NCBI RefSeq assembly: GCF_016278385.1
Contig: NZ_JADQBY010000016.1
Location: 1-64,000, forward strand
Reading direction: 5' to 3'
Source: Methanolobus sp.
Lineage (GTDB): Archaea > Halobacteriota > Methanosarcinia > Methanosarcinales > Methanosarcinaceae
DNA length: 64,000 nt
Of this stretch, positions 1-8,653 are shown piece by piece. The position numbers were made by a program, and so were the translations under genes. The notes below the pieces were generated by a model that was given only the letters and a program-made list of their open reading frames with translations, ran no database searches and had not been told where the DNA came from. How positions within the stretch are numbered: position 1 is the stretch's first letter; every line of letters begins with the position of its first letter.

Positions 1-51
1 AATTTGATCTCTACATCTGAAAACATAGTCTTAATCCCACTGAGAAGTTAA

Positions 52-148
52 TATAGAGGATTTCGATAAACCCCCACTTTCAACCAATTGCTTATAAGGA
101 GTATATATGCCGAGTTTCAAAAAATAGGGTTTTTCGAAATCCTCTATA
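52..148. repeat. 97-bp palindromic-ended element (MITE-like), copy 1
   Basis: TATAGAGGATTTCGATAAACCC ... GGGTTTTTCGAAATCCTCTATA; identical to 1552..1648 and similar to 3368..3464. Confidence 0.85.
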
Positions 149-185
149 TTCTGCTTTCTCCCCATAACCTTTGGTAGCGTCTCAT

Positions 186-601
186 ATTTGCTGTAAAATC
201 CCTATACTCCTATCTGTCCTTAATCTTCCATAGATAAATATCTATTTCCTGTGATCCATTCTTCGTTGATATCTATCAATATTGAGACTTGCAGTCTCAA
301 TAGCGACTCGTTATTAGGGAATACCCAAATGACCTTACTTCTTCTTTTGAGTTCCTTGTTAATCCTTTCTAAGATATTCGTATTCCTTATAGTTTTTCAT
401 TCATCTTTTCCTGCACCTGATTGCTGTAAAGCCTCAACTTCTATAATCTTGTTCAAGAACCAGGTTATAAGGGTTCTTACAGCATCTTCGCTATCGACAA
501 AATAATCTTCTAACTGGTCACATAGGTTCATGGTCATGTACCTTCTTAGTTAGCCTAAAACATTCTAAAAAGGTACAGGACTATCACATTTTACAGCAAA
601 T
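186..601. mobile_element. Internally deleted IS256-family (Mutator-type) derivative with 14-bp terminal inverted repeats
   Basis: ATTTGCTGTAAAAT (186-199) and its perfect inverse ATTTTACAGCAAAT (588-601) flank a minus-strand transposase relic. Confidence 0.7.
220..537 (-). pseudogene. IS256-family transposase relic: N-terminal segment joined to C-terminal segment, with an in-frame TGA
   Basis: Minus-strand reading: MTMNLCDQLEDYFVDSEDAVRTLITWFLNKIIEVEALQQSGAGKDE*KTIRNTNILERINKELKRRSKVIWVFPNNESLLRLQVSILIDINEEWITGNRYLSMED*; the second half has the IS256-type (R)TTN-LERxNKExKRR-x-V...FPNxES pattern. Confidence 0.75.
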
Positions 602-1181
602 CAGTTATGTTACCTTTTAGGCACTATAGCAAACTTATTGAAATCACAATCTATAGCTGAAATTATGAAAATAATCAATATAATAGAGACCATATCGAAG
701 TTTTATTAACTTGAACATTTGTTTGAATTTGGAGGTATTCTACAGAACCCTACTTCAATACTTCTTTTAAACATTCTCCTATTACACCGTAAAAAATGTA
801 ATATTAAGATATCATTCAAAATAAAAATTGCAGACAATGCTTTCCAAAAGACTTTTATTTAATATTTCAACATAGAACAATGGATACAAAATCCGTACAA
901 CAAATGGGGAATTACTGTGGAAGTGCAATGCCTACTCGATTCGAATATGAACCATATCGTAGAAGAGGTTGATAGAGCTATTCATTCAGAGTTGAAGATA
1001 CTCTTTAGAAAGATAGCAATCTGATATGAAAGGTTTAATGTGGTTTTCAAAGGATTATTAGATATCGCATGCTCTATGTCGTATTGGAAAAAAGTTAACC
1101 AGAAGTTTTGAAATCGGTTTCATAGAAAAACGCAGCTTGAAATATCATGCCGAACATAAATCAAAAATATGGGGAAATACA

Positions 1182-1412
1182 ATGGCAATGAAGGAAAATA
1201 AGTTAGCTGAGAATGTTGATGGTGCTTATTATGTTGATGATGACTGTATAGGCTGCCGACTTTGTGAGGGCAACGCACCTAAAAACTTCAAGATGAAGGA
1301 TGATGATTCTACAGCCTACGTATTCAAGCAACCAGAAAATGAAAAAGAGAAGCATGTTTGTGAGAATGCTCTGGATGAGTGTCCTGTAGAGGCAATTGGA
1401 AACGATGGTTGA
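1182..1412 (+). CDS. 4Fe-4S ferredoxin, single-cluster type
   Basis: CIGCRLCEGNAP ... CENALDECPVEAI; likely start is MAMKENK at 1182. Confidence 0.8.
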   Translation: MAMKENKLAENVDGAYYVDDDCIGCRLCEGNAPKNFKMKDDDSTAYVFKQPENEKEKHVCENALDECPVEAIGNDG

Positions 1413-1424
1413 GATTTGAAAATC

Positions 1425-1553
1425 GGCTGTAGAAAAACTCTAAATTCATGAGACTTATCATGTTAACAATTTTTCAAAGTACTTCAGAACATGACCATAT
1501 TTGCTCACTGTAATTGACTGGTTCCCTTTTTGAGAGGGTTTCTGCAGAGTCTA
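1425..1553. repeat. Degenerate MITE-like element with TIRs resembling those of 5714..5849
   Basis: Left GGCTGTAGAAAA, right TTTCTGCAGAGTCTA (inverse TAGACTCTGCAGAAA); compare TAGGCTCTGTAGAAA at 5714. Confidence 0.4.
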
Positions 1554-1648
1554 TAGAGGATTTCGATAAACCCCCACTTTCAACCAATTGCTTATAAGGA
1601 GTATATATGCCGAGTTTCAAAAAATAGGGTTTTTCGAAATCCTCTATA
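1552..1648. repeat. 97-bp palindromic-ended element, copy 2
   Basis: Identical over 97 bp to 52..148. Confidence 0.85.
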
Positions 1649-1755
1649 ATATATGAAGTAATATATAGAAATGGAATGAGACAGTTATTTATTCGATAAT
1701 TTATAAATTAGGGATAAATATTTTATTTGAAAAAAAGAAAATGTGGAGTGAAATA

Positions 1756-1932
1756 ATGGTAGCGATTGTAAATAGAGAACTGTGCACAGGATGTGGTCAA
1801 TGTGTTAATATCTGTCCAATGGAAGCCATTTTGCTGGACGACGAAAGCATTGCGGTTGTTGATTTAAATTCGTGTATAGACTCTGGAAATTGTGTAGATG
1901 TTTGCCCAGTTGAAGCTATTTCAATAGAGTGA
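1756..1932 (+). CDS. 2x[4Fe-4S]-type ferredoxin with modified second cluster motif
   Basis: CTGCGQCVNICP and CIDSGNCVDVCP; GGAG-type RBS precedes ATG 1756. Confidence 0.85.
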   Translation: MVAIVNRELCTGCGQCVNICPMEAILLDDESIAVVDLNSCIDSGNCVDVCPVEAISIE

Positions 1933-1984
1933 ACACCTTTTATTCGACGAATTATGAGAAATTCAGAACTGGGGATAAATAAGA

Positions 1985-2536
1985 ATGATGGGTATTGAAG
2001 ATTTGAGGCATGAACACAATGAAATAAGTTTAATGCTTGATGTTATGGGAAGGATCTGTGAACTACTCGATGCAGGGGAAAATATTGACCCGGTACACAT
2101 TAAACAGCTATATGATTTCATGGTTGTTTTTGTGGATGAGTGCCATCATGGAAAGGAAGAAGAGTTTTTGTTCCCTAAGTTGGAATCTATTAATGGCGAG
2201 GAATCTAAAAAACTAATTGGTGTGCTTATAGCAGAGCACAAAGTTGGTCGTGAATATGCAAGTATTATAGTTGAAGCTATTTCTAATCATGAAAATATAG
2301 ATTTAGAGAGTCGTTCAAAAATAATTAAGTATGGAAGGAACTATATCAAGCTCTTGACTCAACACTTTAATAAAGAAAATAAAATCCTTTTCACGATGGC
2401 TGAAAAGAAACTCTCAGATAAGGAGAATCAAGAGTTGTTTGAAGAATTTGAGATTGTGGTAAAGGAAAAGATTGGAATGAACAAATGTGAACAATTACAT
2501 GAAATGCTTCACCAACTGGCTGATATTTATCTATGA
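1985..2536 (+). CDS. Hemerythrin HHE cation-binding domain protein
   Basis: HEHNEI ... HHGKEEEFLFP ... EHKVGREY ... HFNKENKILF. Confidence 0.85.
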   Translation: MMGIEDLRHEHNEISLMLDVMGRICELLDAGENIDPVHIKQLYDFMVVFVDECHHGKEEEFLFPKLESINGEESKKLIGVLIAEHKVGREYASIIVEAISNHENIDLESRSKIIKYGRNYIKLLTQHFNKENKILFTMAEKKLSDKENQELFEEFEIVVKEKIGMNKCEQLHEMLHQLADIYL

Positions 2537-3367
2537 ACAAAGTTTGGCTCTGTTAGATAAAAGATAACCAATCAAAATAAAGATAGCTATAGGGATGCTA
2601 TTGCTATTGTATCAGAAAAAAAATCAGGTTCAATGAAAATGTTTCACTGATACTTGACGGTCAAATCAAATATATGCAATTGGCTCTATAAGATGGTTGA
2701 GGGTAGGCTCACCCGGAAGTTCACGTTTAGGAGTACAGTGCCCCTATTGAAACGAGAGCATTTATTCCTGTGGACTCCTCACACCCAACACTATTTCTTC
2801 CCACCTTTGCCAAAGAATCCCAAGCTTTCAGGACAGAGCCAGCTCAGACGGCACACAGTGAATGCATTGTTTGCAATGGATGACGAAGTTAACTGTGAAT
2901 ATGGTGTTTCAGCATTGCTTAAGGTAGTAAGCATTTCTTATTATGAAAAAGATGAGATGCTCTAAGGGTACATTACAGTATATGAAGAAGAACTCCGAAG
3001 CTGATAAACCATTTATTCTCAATAACCATGTAAAAGAAAGGTTGGAAATGCTCTTAAAAAATCAAAATTTATCGAAACTATAAATAATCAAATAAAAGGC
3101 TTTGATATCAAGAAAAAGAATATGACAATACGAACTGTAATCATGCATTCAAGTGCCTCCAAAATCGTTTATAAGCCACTGATGGATTCAGGCAGGTCAA
3201 TGTATGGACGGACACAAAATCTCCGTGTATAAACCGTCATTTTTGACCCATTCTGTCATCAAAGATGATGGTCAGTTTGAATGGGACTAAATGAAAATGT
3301 ACGATATATGCAAAGAAGGAGATGGAATGCACTCATGCTATTTTTCTTTGAGTTTGGTGTAATATAT

Positions 3368-3464
3368 TATAGAGGATTTCGATAAACCTTCGATTTTAAC
3401 CAATTGCATATAAGGGGTTTATATGCCGATACCCAGATTTCCGGGTTTATCGAAATCCTCTATA
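3368..3464. repeat. 97-bp palindromic-ended element, copy 3 (divergent)
   Basis: Perfect 21-bp terminal inverted repeat TATAGAGGATTTCGATAAACC/GGTTTATCGAAATCCTCTATA; core AACCAATTGCATATAAGGGGTTTATATGCCGA. Confidence 0.85.
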
Positions 3465-3497
3465 TTATATAATTACCATTTATATCATTGCCACTTA

Positions 3498-3890
3498 TTA
3501 CATTGCCAGAACATGCTTCCATTCAAATATTCCTATATCACCATCAAATTTGGATTCAGGATGATTGGCATACTCTATTATTGTCCTGCTAAGTTGCTTG
3601 AAATACTGAGATCCTTGCTTCATCTCTCCTGTTTCATAATCAATAAACAATTCATAATCAATCTCTTCGTATTTTATTTCCTTATACTTGGAAAGTGAGA
3701 GGTCGTAGTTATTTTCCTTGATTTCATCAAATGGAACATAGAAGCATTTACCCTTCCTGTCCTGAGGATTCTCTGTTTTCCTGTTCTTGTACCTCTCAAT
3801 TATATCAAGAATATCCCCTCTCTTATCAATTGGAGTTCTCTTGTCATCCAGAGAGTAACCGTCTGCTTCCATGTCATAGAACCAGACCAC
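3498..3890 (-). pseudogene. C-terminal fragment of a type I restriction-modification methyltransferase (HsdM-like)
   Basis: VWFYDMEADGYSLDDKRTPI ... DIIERYKNRK resembles HsdM C-termini; catalytic N-terminal part absent. Confidence 0.65.
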
Positions 3891-4000
3891 CCTTCCGCAC
3901 GCCTGCGGAAACGACCCTTTCGGATTGGACGATTTTAAGTTTTTCGTTCCGATTTTAGCGGAACTTTGGGCTTCACCAAGTTTGGCGGCAAATTCTTTTC

Positions 4001-4089
4001 ATATAACATCGGGATTTAGAGAAGTTTTTGCGAAGCAAAAATTTGGGTGAACGAGTGCAACGGAGTGAACCTCTAAATCCTTGTTATAT
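4001..4089. repeat. Cloverleaf-like nested inverted-repeat element
   Basis: Outer ATATAACA/TGTTATAT and GGATTTAGAG/CTCTAAATCC arms enclose two hairpins (AAGTTTTTGCGAAGCAAAAATT; GGTGAACGAGTGCAACGGAGTGAACC). Confidence 0.6.
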
Positions 4090-4156
4090 TCCCCGAAGGG
4101 CTAAAATATAGTGCAACGTTCCGAAGGAAAATTATAGAGTTTTATTTTTGCTTATT

Positions 4157-5435
4157 TCAGTACTTTGCTAATTTTAACAATAAATCCAAAATTACCTTTC
4201 GATAGCTTTATATGCGGCGGGAACGCCGCCATATGTCTCTTCTAGCATCCAATCCAAACACCTGTGCTAAAGTCGAATTAAGACCTAAAGAATGCATTGA
4301 TACTGTTCTAAAATCCCTTACAGATAATATCACCATTAACATCAATGGTTCACTTACCTGTAAAGACCTGTTTTATACTGCCATATGTATGGCAGTAGAG
4401 AATAGTTCGATCCATTCCATATCAAAACACTATCAACAGATTCCTTGTGAAACATCTACAAGATATCATCTCAGGAAACTGAATCTTGAAGAGCTTATCA
4501 GGATAAATAAAAAGATCCTGCTTCAAGGTCCTATTAATACTCTGAAAACAGAGAAGAAGTATGAGTTTGCTATCGATTTTACCAATGATCCTTATTATGG
4601 AAAAACGAATTCATCCAATGAAAACTATGTGATACGTAGTCAGGCCAAGAAGTCAACAAACTCATTTTATTCATACGCTTCATTATCCATAATAAACAAG
4701 AACGAGAGATTCACTATATCTGTTCTTCCAATGGAGAAAAGTAAAACAACAGTCTATTACCTCAACTATTTTCTTGATACGATAAATAATCTAAATCTAA
4801 AGATTAAGGTTCTTTGTTTGGATCGAGGATTTTATTCTGTTGATGTTTTTAAATTTTTACAAAACAAAGAGATTCCTCATATAACACCTGTAGTAAAAAG
4901 AGGAAACAAGATCAAGCTACTACTTATCGGCAGAAATGCAAGATATACTGAATATGTAATGAAGAATCCTCAGAAGAAAGAGGTTAGATTGGATATTGTA
5001 ATCGATGTCAAGTATCTGAAAGGTAAAAGAAACAAAACAGGATGTGAAAATCTTGGATTTGTAGTTTATGGACTTGAATGGAAACCTAGGAAGATCAGCA
5101 ATGTATACAGAAGACGGTTTGCTATTGAATCATCTTATCGAATGAGAAATATAGTCAAACCAAAAACATCTACAAGAGACGTTACTTTAAGGTATTTCTT
5201 TGCATTGATATCGTTCCTGCTTAGAAATACATGGCTCTACATTCAGAAAAAGCATTTCACGATTGTAAAGCAAGGTCCTCAGACAATTGATGAGGACAAG
5301 TTCAGATTTGATCGATTTATTCTGTTTGTTGGGGAATGGCTTAGAAGAAAGCTAAGGATTCAGCTAGTTGTGCAGTGTTTGAGGTAGAATGATTGCGGTA
5401 AAAGCAAAAAGGATGGAAAATTAGCAAAGTACTGA
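4157..5435 (+). mobile_element. Insertion sequence, ISH3-family-like
   Basis: Perfect 19-bp TIRs TCAGTACTTTGCTAATTTT (4157-4175) and AAAATTAGCAAAGTACTGA (5417-5435) flank an intact transposase. Confidence 0.85.
4212..5387 (+). CDS. ISH3-like DDE transposase
   Basis: 391 aa; FAIDFTNDPYYGK, LCLDRGFYSVDVFKFL, RRRFAIESSYRMRN motifs of an IS4-like DDE fold. Confidence 0.85.
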   Translation: MRRERRHMSLLASNPNTCAKVELRPKECIDTVLKSLTDNITININGSLTCKDLFYTAICMAVENSSIHSISKHYQQIPCETSTRYHLRKLNLEELIRINKKILLQGPINTLKTEKKYEFAIDFTNDPYYGKTNSSNENYVIRSQAKKSTNSFYSYASLSIINKNERFTISVLPMEKSKTTVYYLNYFLDTINNLNLKIKVLCLDRGFYSVDVFKFLQNKEIPHITPVVKRGNKIKLLLIGRNARYTEYVMKNPQKKEVRLDIVIDVKYLKGKRNKTGCENLGFVVYGLEWKPRKISNVYRRRFAIESSYRMRNIVKPKTSTRDVTLRYFFALISFLLRNTWLYIQKKHFTIVKQGPQTIDEDKFRFDRFILFVGEWLRRKLRIQLVVQCLR

Positions 5436-5598
5436 TATTATATCTATGTGTAGAAAACTCCTTAATCGGAGATCAATGCAATTATATTGTGATAAGAAGA
5501 GTCCATGCAATAATTGATAATACACTATCATCTCAATTTTTTTATTCAAAAATTTGCGTAATATCTAAACAGTTGAAAATTATTTTTTAGAAAAGTGC

Positions 5599-5635
5599 TG
5601 AAAAGTACCAATCGGTATAATAAGGGTACTTTTCA
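5599..5635. repeat. 11-bp-stem hairpin
   Basis: TGAAAAGTACC-aatcggtataataag-GGTACTTTTCA. Confidence 0.5.
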
Positions 5636-5713
5636 AGAGATTTCTATATAATTAATTTAAACTGTTCAGATGTTTCATAAAAATTTGGCAATAAAAATTG
5701 AGATTTAGATTCT

Positions 5714-5849
5714 TAGGCTCTGTAGAAATCTTCAATATTCTGATAATAACGAAAGTCGACAATTATTTTAAAAATATTCTCTGATTATGATAAAATATGC
5801 TAATTTCGTCCAGATGATGCTTATTTAGAGCTGTTTTCTACAGAGCCTA
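5714..5849. repeat. 136-bp MITE-like element with 15-bp TIRs
   Basis: TAGGCTCTGTAGAAA ... TTTCTACAGAGCCTA, no ORF inside. Confidence 0.75.
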
Positions 5850-6167
5850 ATCATTTATTGTTTTAATAGATTTTTGATTTTCATTATAATGTATAACAAA
5901 TACAAATTTGCAGAGAAAAAGAAAACTTTTTTATACTTTTATAACTACCACATTTTTGTTATTATATGCATTTGATAGCAAGCTCAGCTAAAACAAAGAT
6001 TGAAACTTGCATGTCTATTATGTGATGCTTTCAATAAAATTGGAATACAAAACAAATCAAAGATCATATTAAAAAGGTTGTTATATGGATAAAACAACAA
6101 TAAAAGAAAGCACAGATTATTTTCTCTATAATGTGTGTCCTCTAGCATCTGTAACACTGCTATTTGG

Positions 6168-6311
6168 TTATACGATACTTAGCGCTATCAATGCATTACC
6201 CTCATACTTTTCATCAATGTCTGGCAATGCTAGTATTTTCTTAACTTCATCTGGCCTTAACCATTCCTTGTGATATCTATTTGTTTTTACTTCAATTTTT
6301 ATTTTACTCAT
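6168..6311 (-). pseudogene. Truncated site-specific integrase-like fragment
   Basis: Minus-strand reading MSKIKIEVKTNRYHKEWLRPDEVKKILALPDIDEKYEGNALIALSIV*; resembles the start of a tyrosine recombinase catalytic domain. Confidence 0.4.
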
Positions 6312-7173
6312 CTTATAAAAACACAACAATTACTATCTAAAAATTGTGTGAATGTGTGGGGAGTTTTAGAAACGATGTCAATAGACCAATTTGACTTGAA
6401 GTACATCTTGCCGAAATGGAGATAATGCAACAAATGATACGAAATGTTGCATCACATTTTAAGTTTATTGATGAAAAGAGATAACGAACTTGGTACGAAT
6501 CAGTCAATTTTGTTGAAAGCGTACCAAATTATCCTTCATACAAAAAAAGGAAACTTCTATACAGGTTATGTAGTAAATATAATTAGGTAACGATTAAATA
6601 TGTTATTATAGGATACATTTTATTGTATTAATGTTGCCATAAGTTGTAACCTTGTTCATTAAGGTTTCTTTGTTTCAAGTTCGCTTTTGTAGAGATTATG
6701 AAATTAGGACTTTGTGGAAATCCTCCTGCTACAATCTCAACTGTGGGCAACTTTTGATTAGTCAACCTAAACGGAAGATTTTTTCCATAATGAAGCTATA
6801 CTTCGAAAAATCAGATTTTACATATAATGAAAAAAGCGTTTTTTAAAATGCTGTTGAAGTTTTTCCTTTAATTGGCAGCTATGGAACTCTGTGGAATATC
6901 TATTGAAATTATTTGTGCATCTCTAAAAAATGCTATTTTATACTAAAGTTTATGTCCATTAAAGTGGTTATTTATTTATAACAGTCACTTAGACCATTAA
7001 TAATGATTTATTTGTTAAACATCGAATCTATTTTTTAACTAAGATTAACTGGTGGGTAAATACTGGTACAATTTGATTATTTTTCAGAAAACAAGATAGG
7101 CAAGTGGGAAACAGAACCTTCAATCTATTCTAATAGAATAGAATTAATAAAAAAATGGACTCCAATAAAGAAT

Positions 7174-7812
7174 TTGAGTCTTATAACTAATCTTCCAGAT
7201 ATCCCTTTAAAATATCATCCTTGTCCAAAGGAGATGGAAGCCATAAAACTCTCCCTATACGTTACAAACCAAGCAACAGTTGCCACAGAATTGAGCGAAG
7301 CATTTGTCCTTCTTTGGAACAACGGATTATTCAATGCTGTTACCCTACCTATCCGAATGATATATGAAATTTGGGGGTCTGTCCATTACGCTCATAACAT
7401 AATTAAAGGAATGAATGATAATTTTGAAGTCACTCAATCAAAGACCACGCGTTTAATAACAGGGAGTCGTTCTAATATAGAGTTGCCGTGGGGAGGCACT
7501 TCTAACATAACTTCGGTTCATATTCTGGATTTTATCCGCTCTCTTAATGATATATGTCCAGAGGCAGAGGAAAATTACAATTATCTCTGTGAAGCTTGTC
7601 ATCCAAATTTTATAAGGCATGCTGAGTTGCAGATAATGGGCCCAAAGATAAACAATTGGGATAATAAAAACTTTCAGAAAAATGCTCATAAATTGGTTAA
7701 TCAGACACTTTTTATAATGGAAACTGCGCTTATTGGACTTACTTTAGATATAAATGAATCGTTGGAGTTAGCTCTATGTTATATGATAGATAATCCAAAT
7801 GTCAAACATTAG
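7174..7812 (+). CDS. Hypothetical protein
   Basis: Open frame extends upstream to 7060 without an ATG; no family recognised. Confidence 0.5.
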   Translation: MSLITNLPDIPLKYHPCPKEMEAIKLSLYVTNQATVATELSEAFVLLWNNGLFNAVTLPIRMIYEIWGSVHYAHNIIKGMNDNFEVTQSKTTRLITGSRSNIELPWGGTSNITSVHILDFIRSLNDICPEAEENYNYLCEACHPNFIRHAELQIMGPKINNWDNKNFQKNAHKLVNQTLFIMETALIGLTLDINESLELALCYMIDNPNVKH

Positions 7813-7917
7813 TTATTGTTGCATAAAAATATGAAGTTGTATAAAATTAGTCTTATCTATGGGAAATTGGAACGCTTAATCACTATATCTTAGCTCTGCA
7901 TCCTCATTTAGATTTTT

Positions 7918-8262
7918 TCAGCCCTGAAGATTTAGGGAAACTCGAAAATCCCAATTTAGTTTATTTTTATTTACAGGTGAGAATCCACATCTGACCATCG
8001 CTTCTTTAAACTGCGGATTTGCGATAAAGAAACCATCTGGTGATTCTTCAAATAAAAGTTTAAGCGCATAACTGGCGTAAGGTTTCTCTGGTGTTTTTTG
8101 GGGGAGTATATTTAACGTTATCCAATTATCCAGGGCTTCTTTTTGATTTTCGGGTAATTCGTATGCACTCTCTTTTTTTGCCATATTGATACTGAATGAT
8201 TTGGAAATATTTAATTCACATCCTTTTTCTTCAAAATAATTTTCACCAAGTATTGAGCCCAT
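7918..8262 (-). CDS. Hypothetical protein
   Basis: 114-aa ORF; ...SYALKLLFEESPDGFFIANPQFKEAMVRCGF...; no firm family. Confidence 0.45.
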   Translation of the reverse strand: MGSILGENYFEEKGCELNISKSFSINMAKKESAYELPENQKEALDNWITLNILPQKTPEKPYASYALKLLFEESPDGFFIANPQFKEAMVRCGFSPVNKNKLNWDFRVSLNLQG

Positions 8263-8653
8263 TTCTTCCAGTTTATTGTTTCCAAACTGTACAGGATCAA
8301 TTGAAAATGAAGAGAACTAACCCTCTATTTAGGGCATCATCTTCATGATCTCACTTATTTCCGTGTGAAGTATATCTGTCTGCATTCTAATCTTCTCTCC
8401 TGAAATGCACCATTTTTGAAACACCTATCTTCCTCTCCCCAAGATAATATGAGCACAGGGCATGGTGAAACGAAGTGTAACTCCCCGAAGGGTTTCAACA
8501 GCAGAAGCCATTTCGATGAATTTAGCAAGATAGAAACTACCCTGTCCTGTAACATCATTGATTGCCCGAATATAATTTACATTACTTGCTTAAATGGACT
8601 CGCACAGTTCAAGTTACATAATCTAAATATCACATAAAACCAATCTTCTCTAA

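Noticed and set aside
52-1648. Copies 1 and 2 of the 97-bp element are exactly 1500 bp apart
   Set aside because: Striking, but no repeat unit of that length is visible between or beyond them; treated as coincidence.
2654-2965. 103-aa ORF in the accessory region
   Set aside because: No recognisable family and odd composition; may be a decayed frame but not supportable.
3423-3698. Plus-strand ORF starting inside the 97-bp element copy 3
   Set aside because: Mostly antisense to the HsdM fragment, no motifs.
1-8600. CRISPR array
   Set aside because: The repeats here are three 97-bp copies spaced 1.4-1.7 kb apart; no regular repeat-spacer array is visible.
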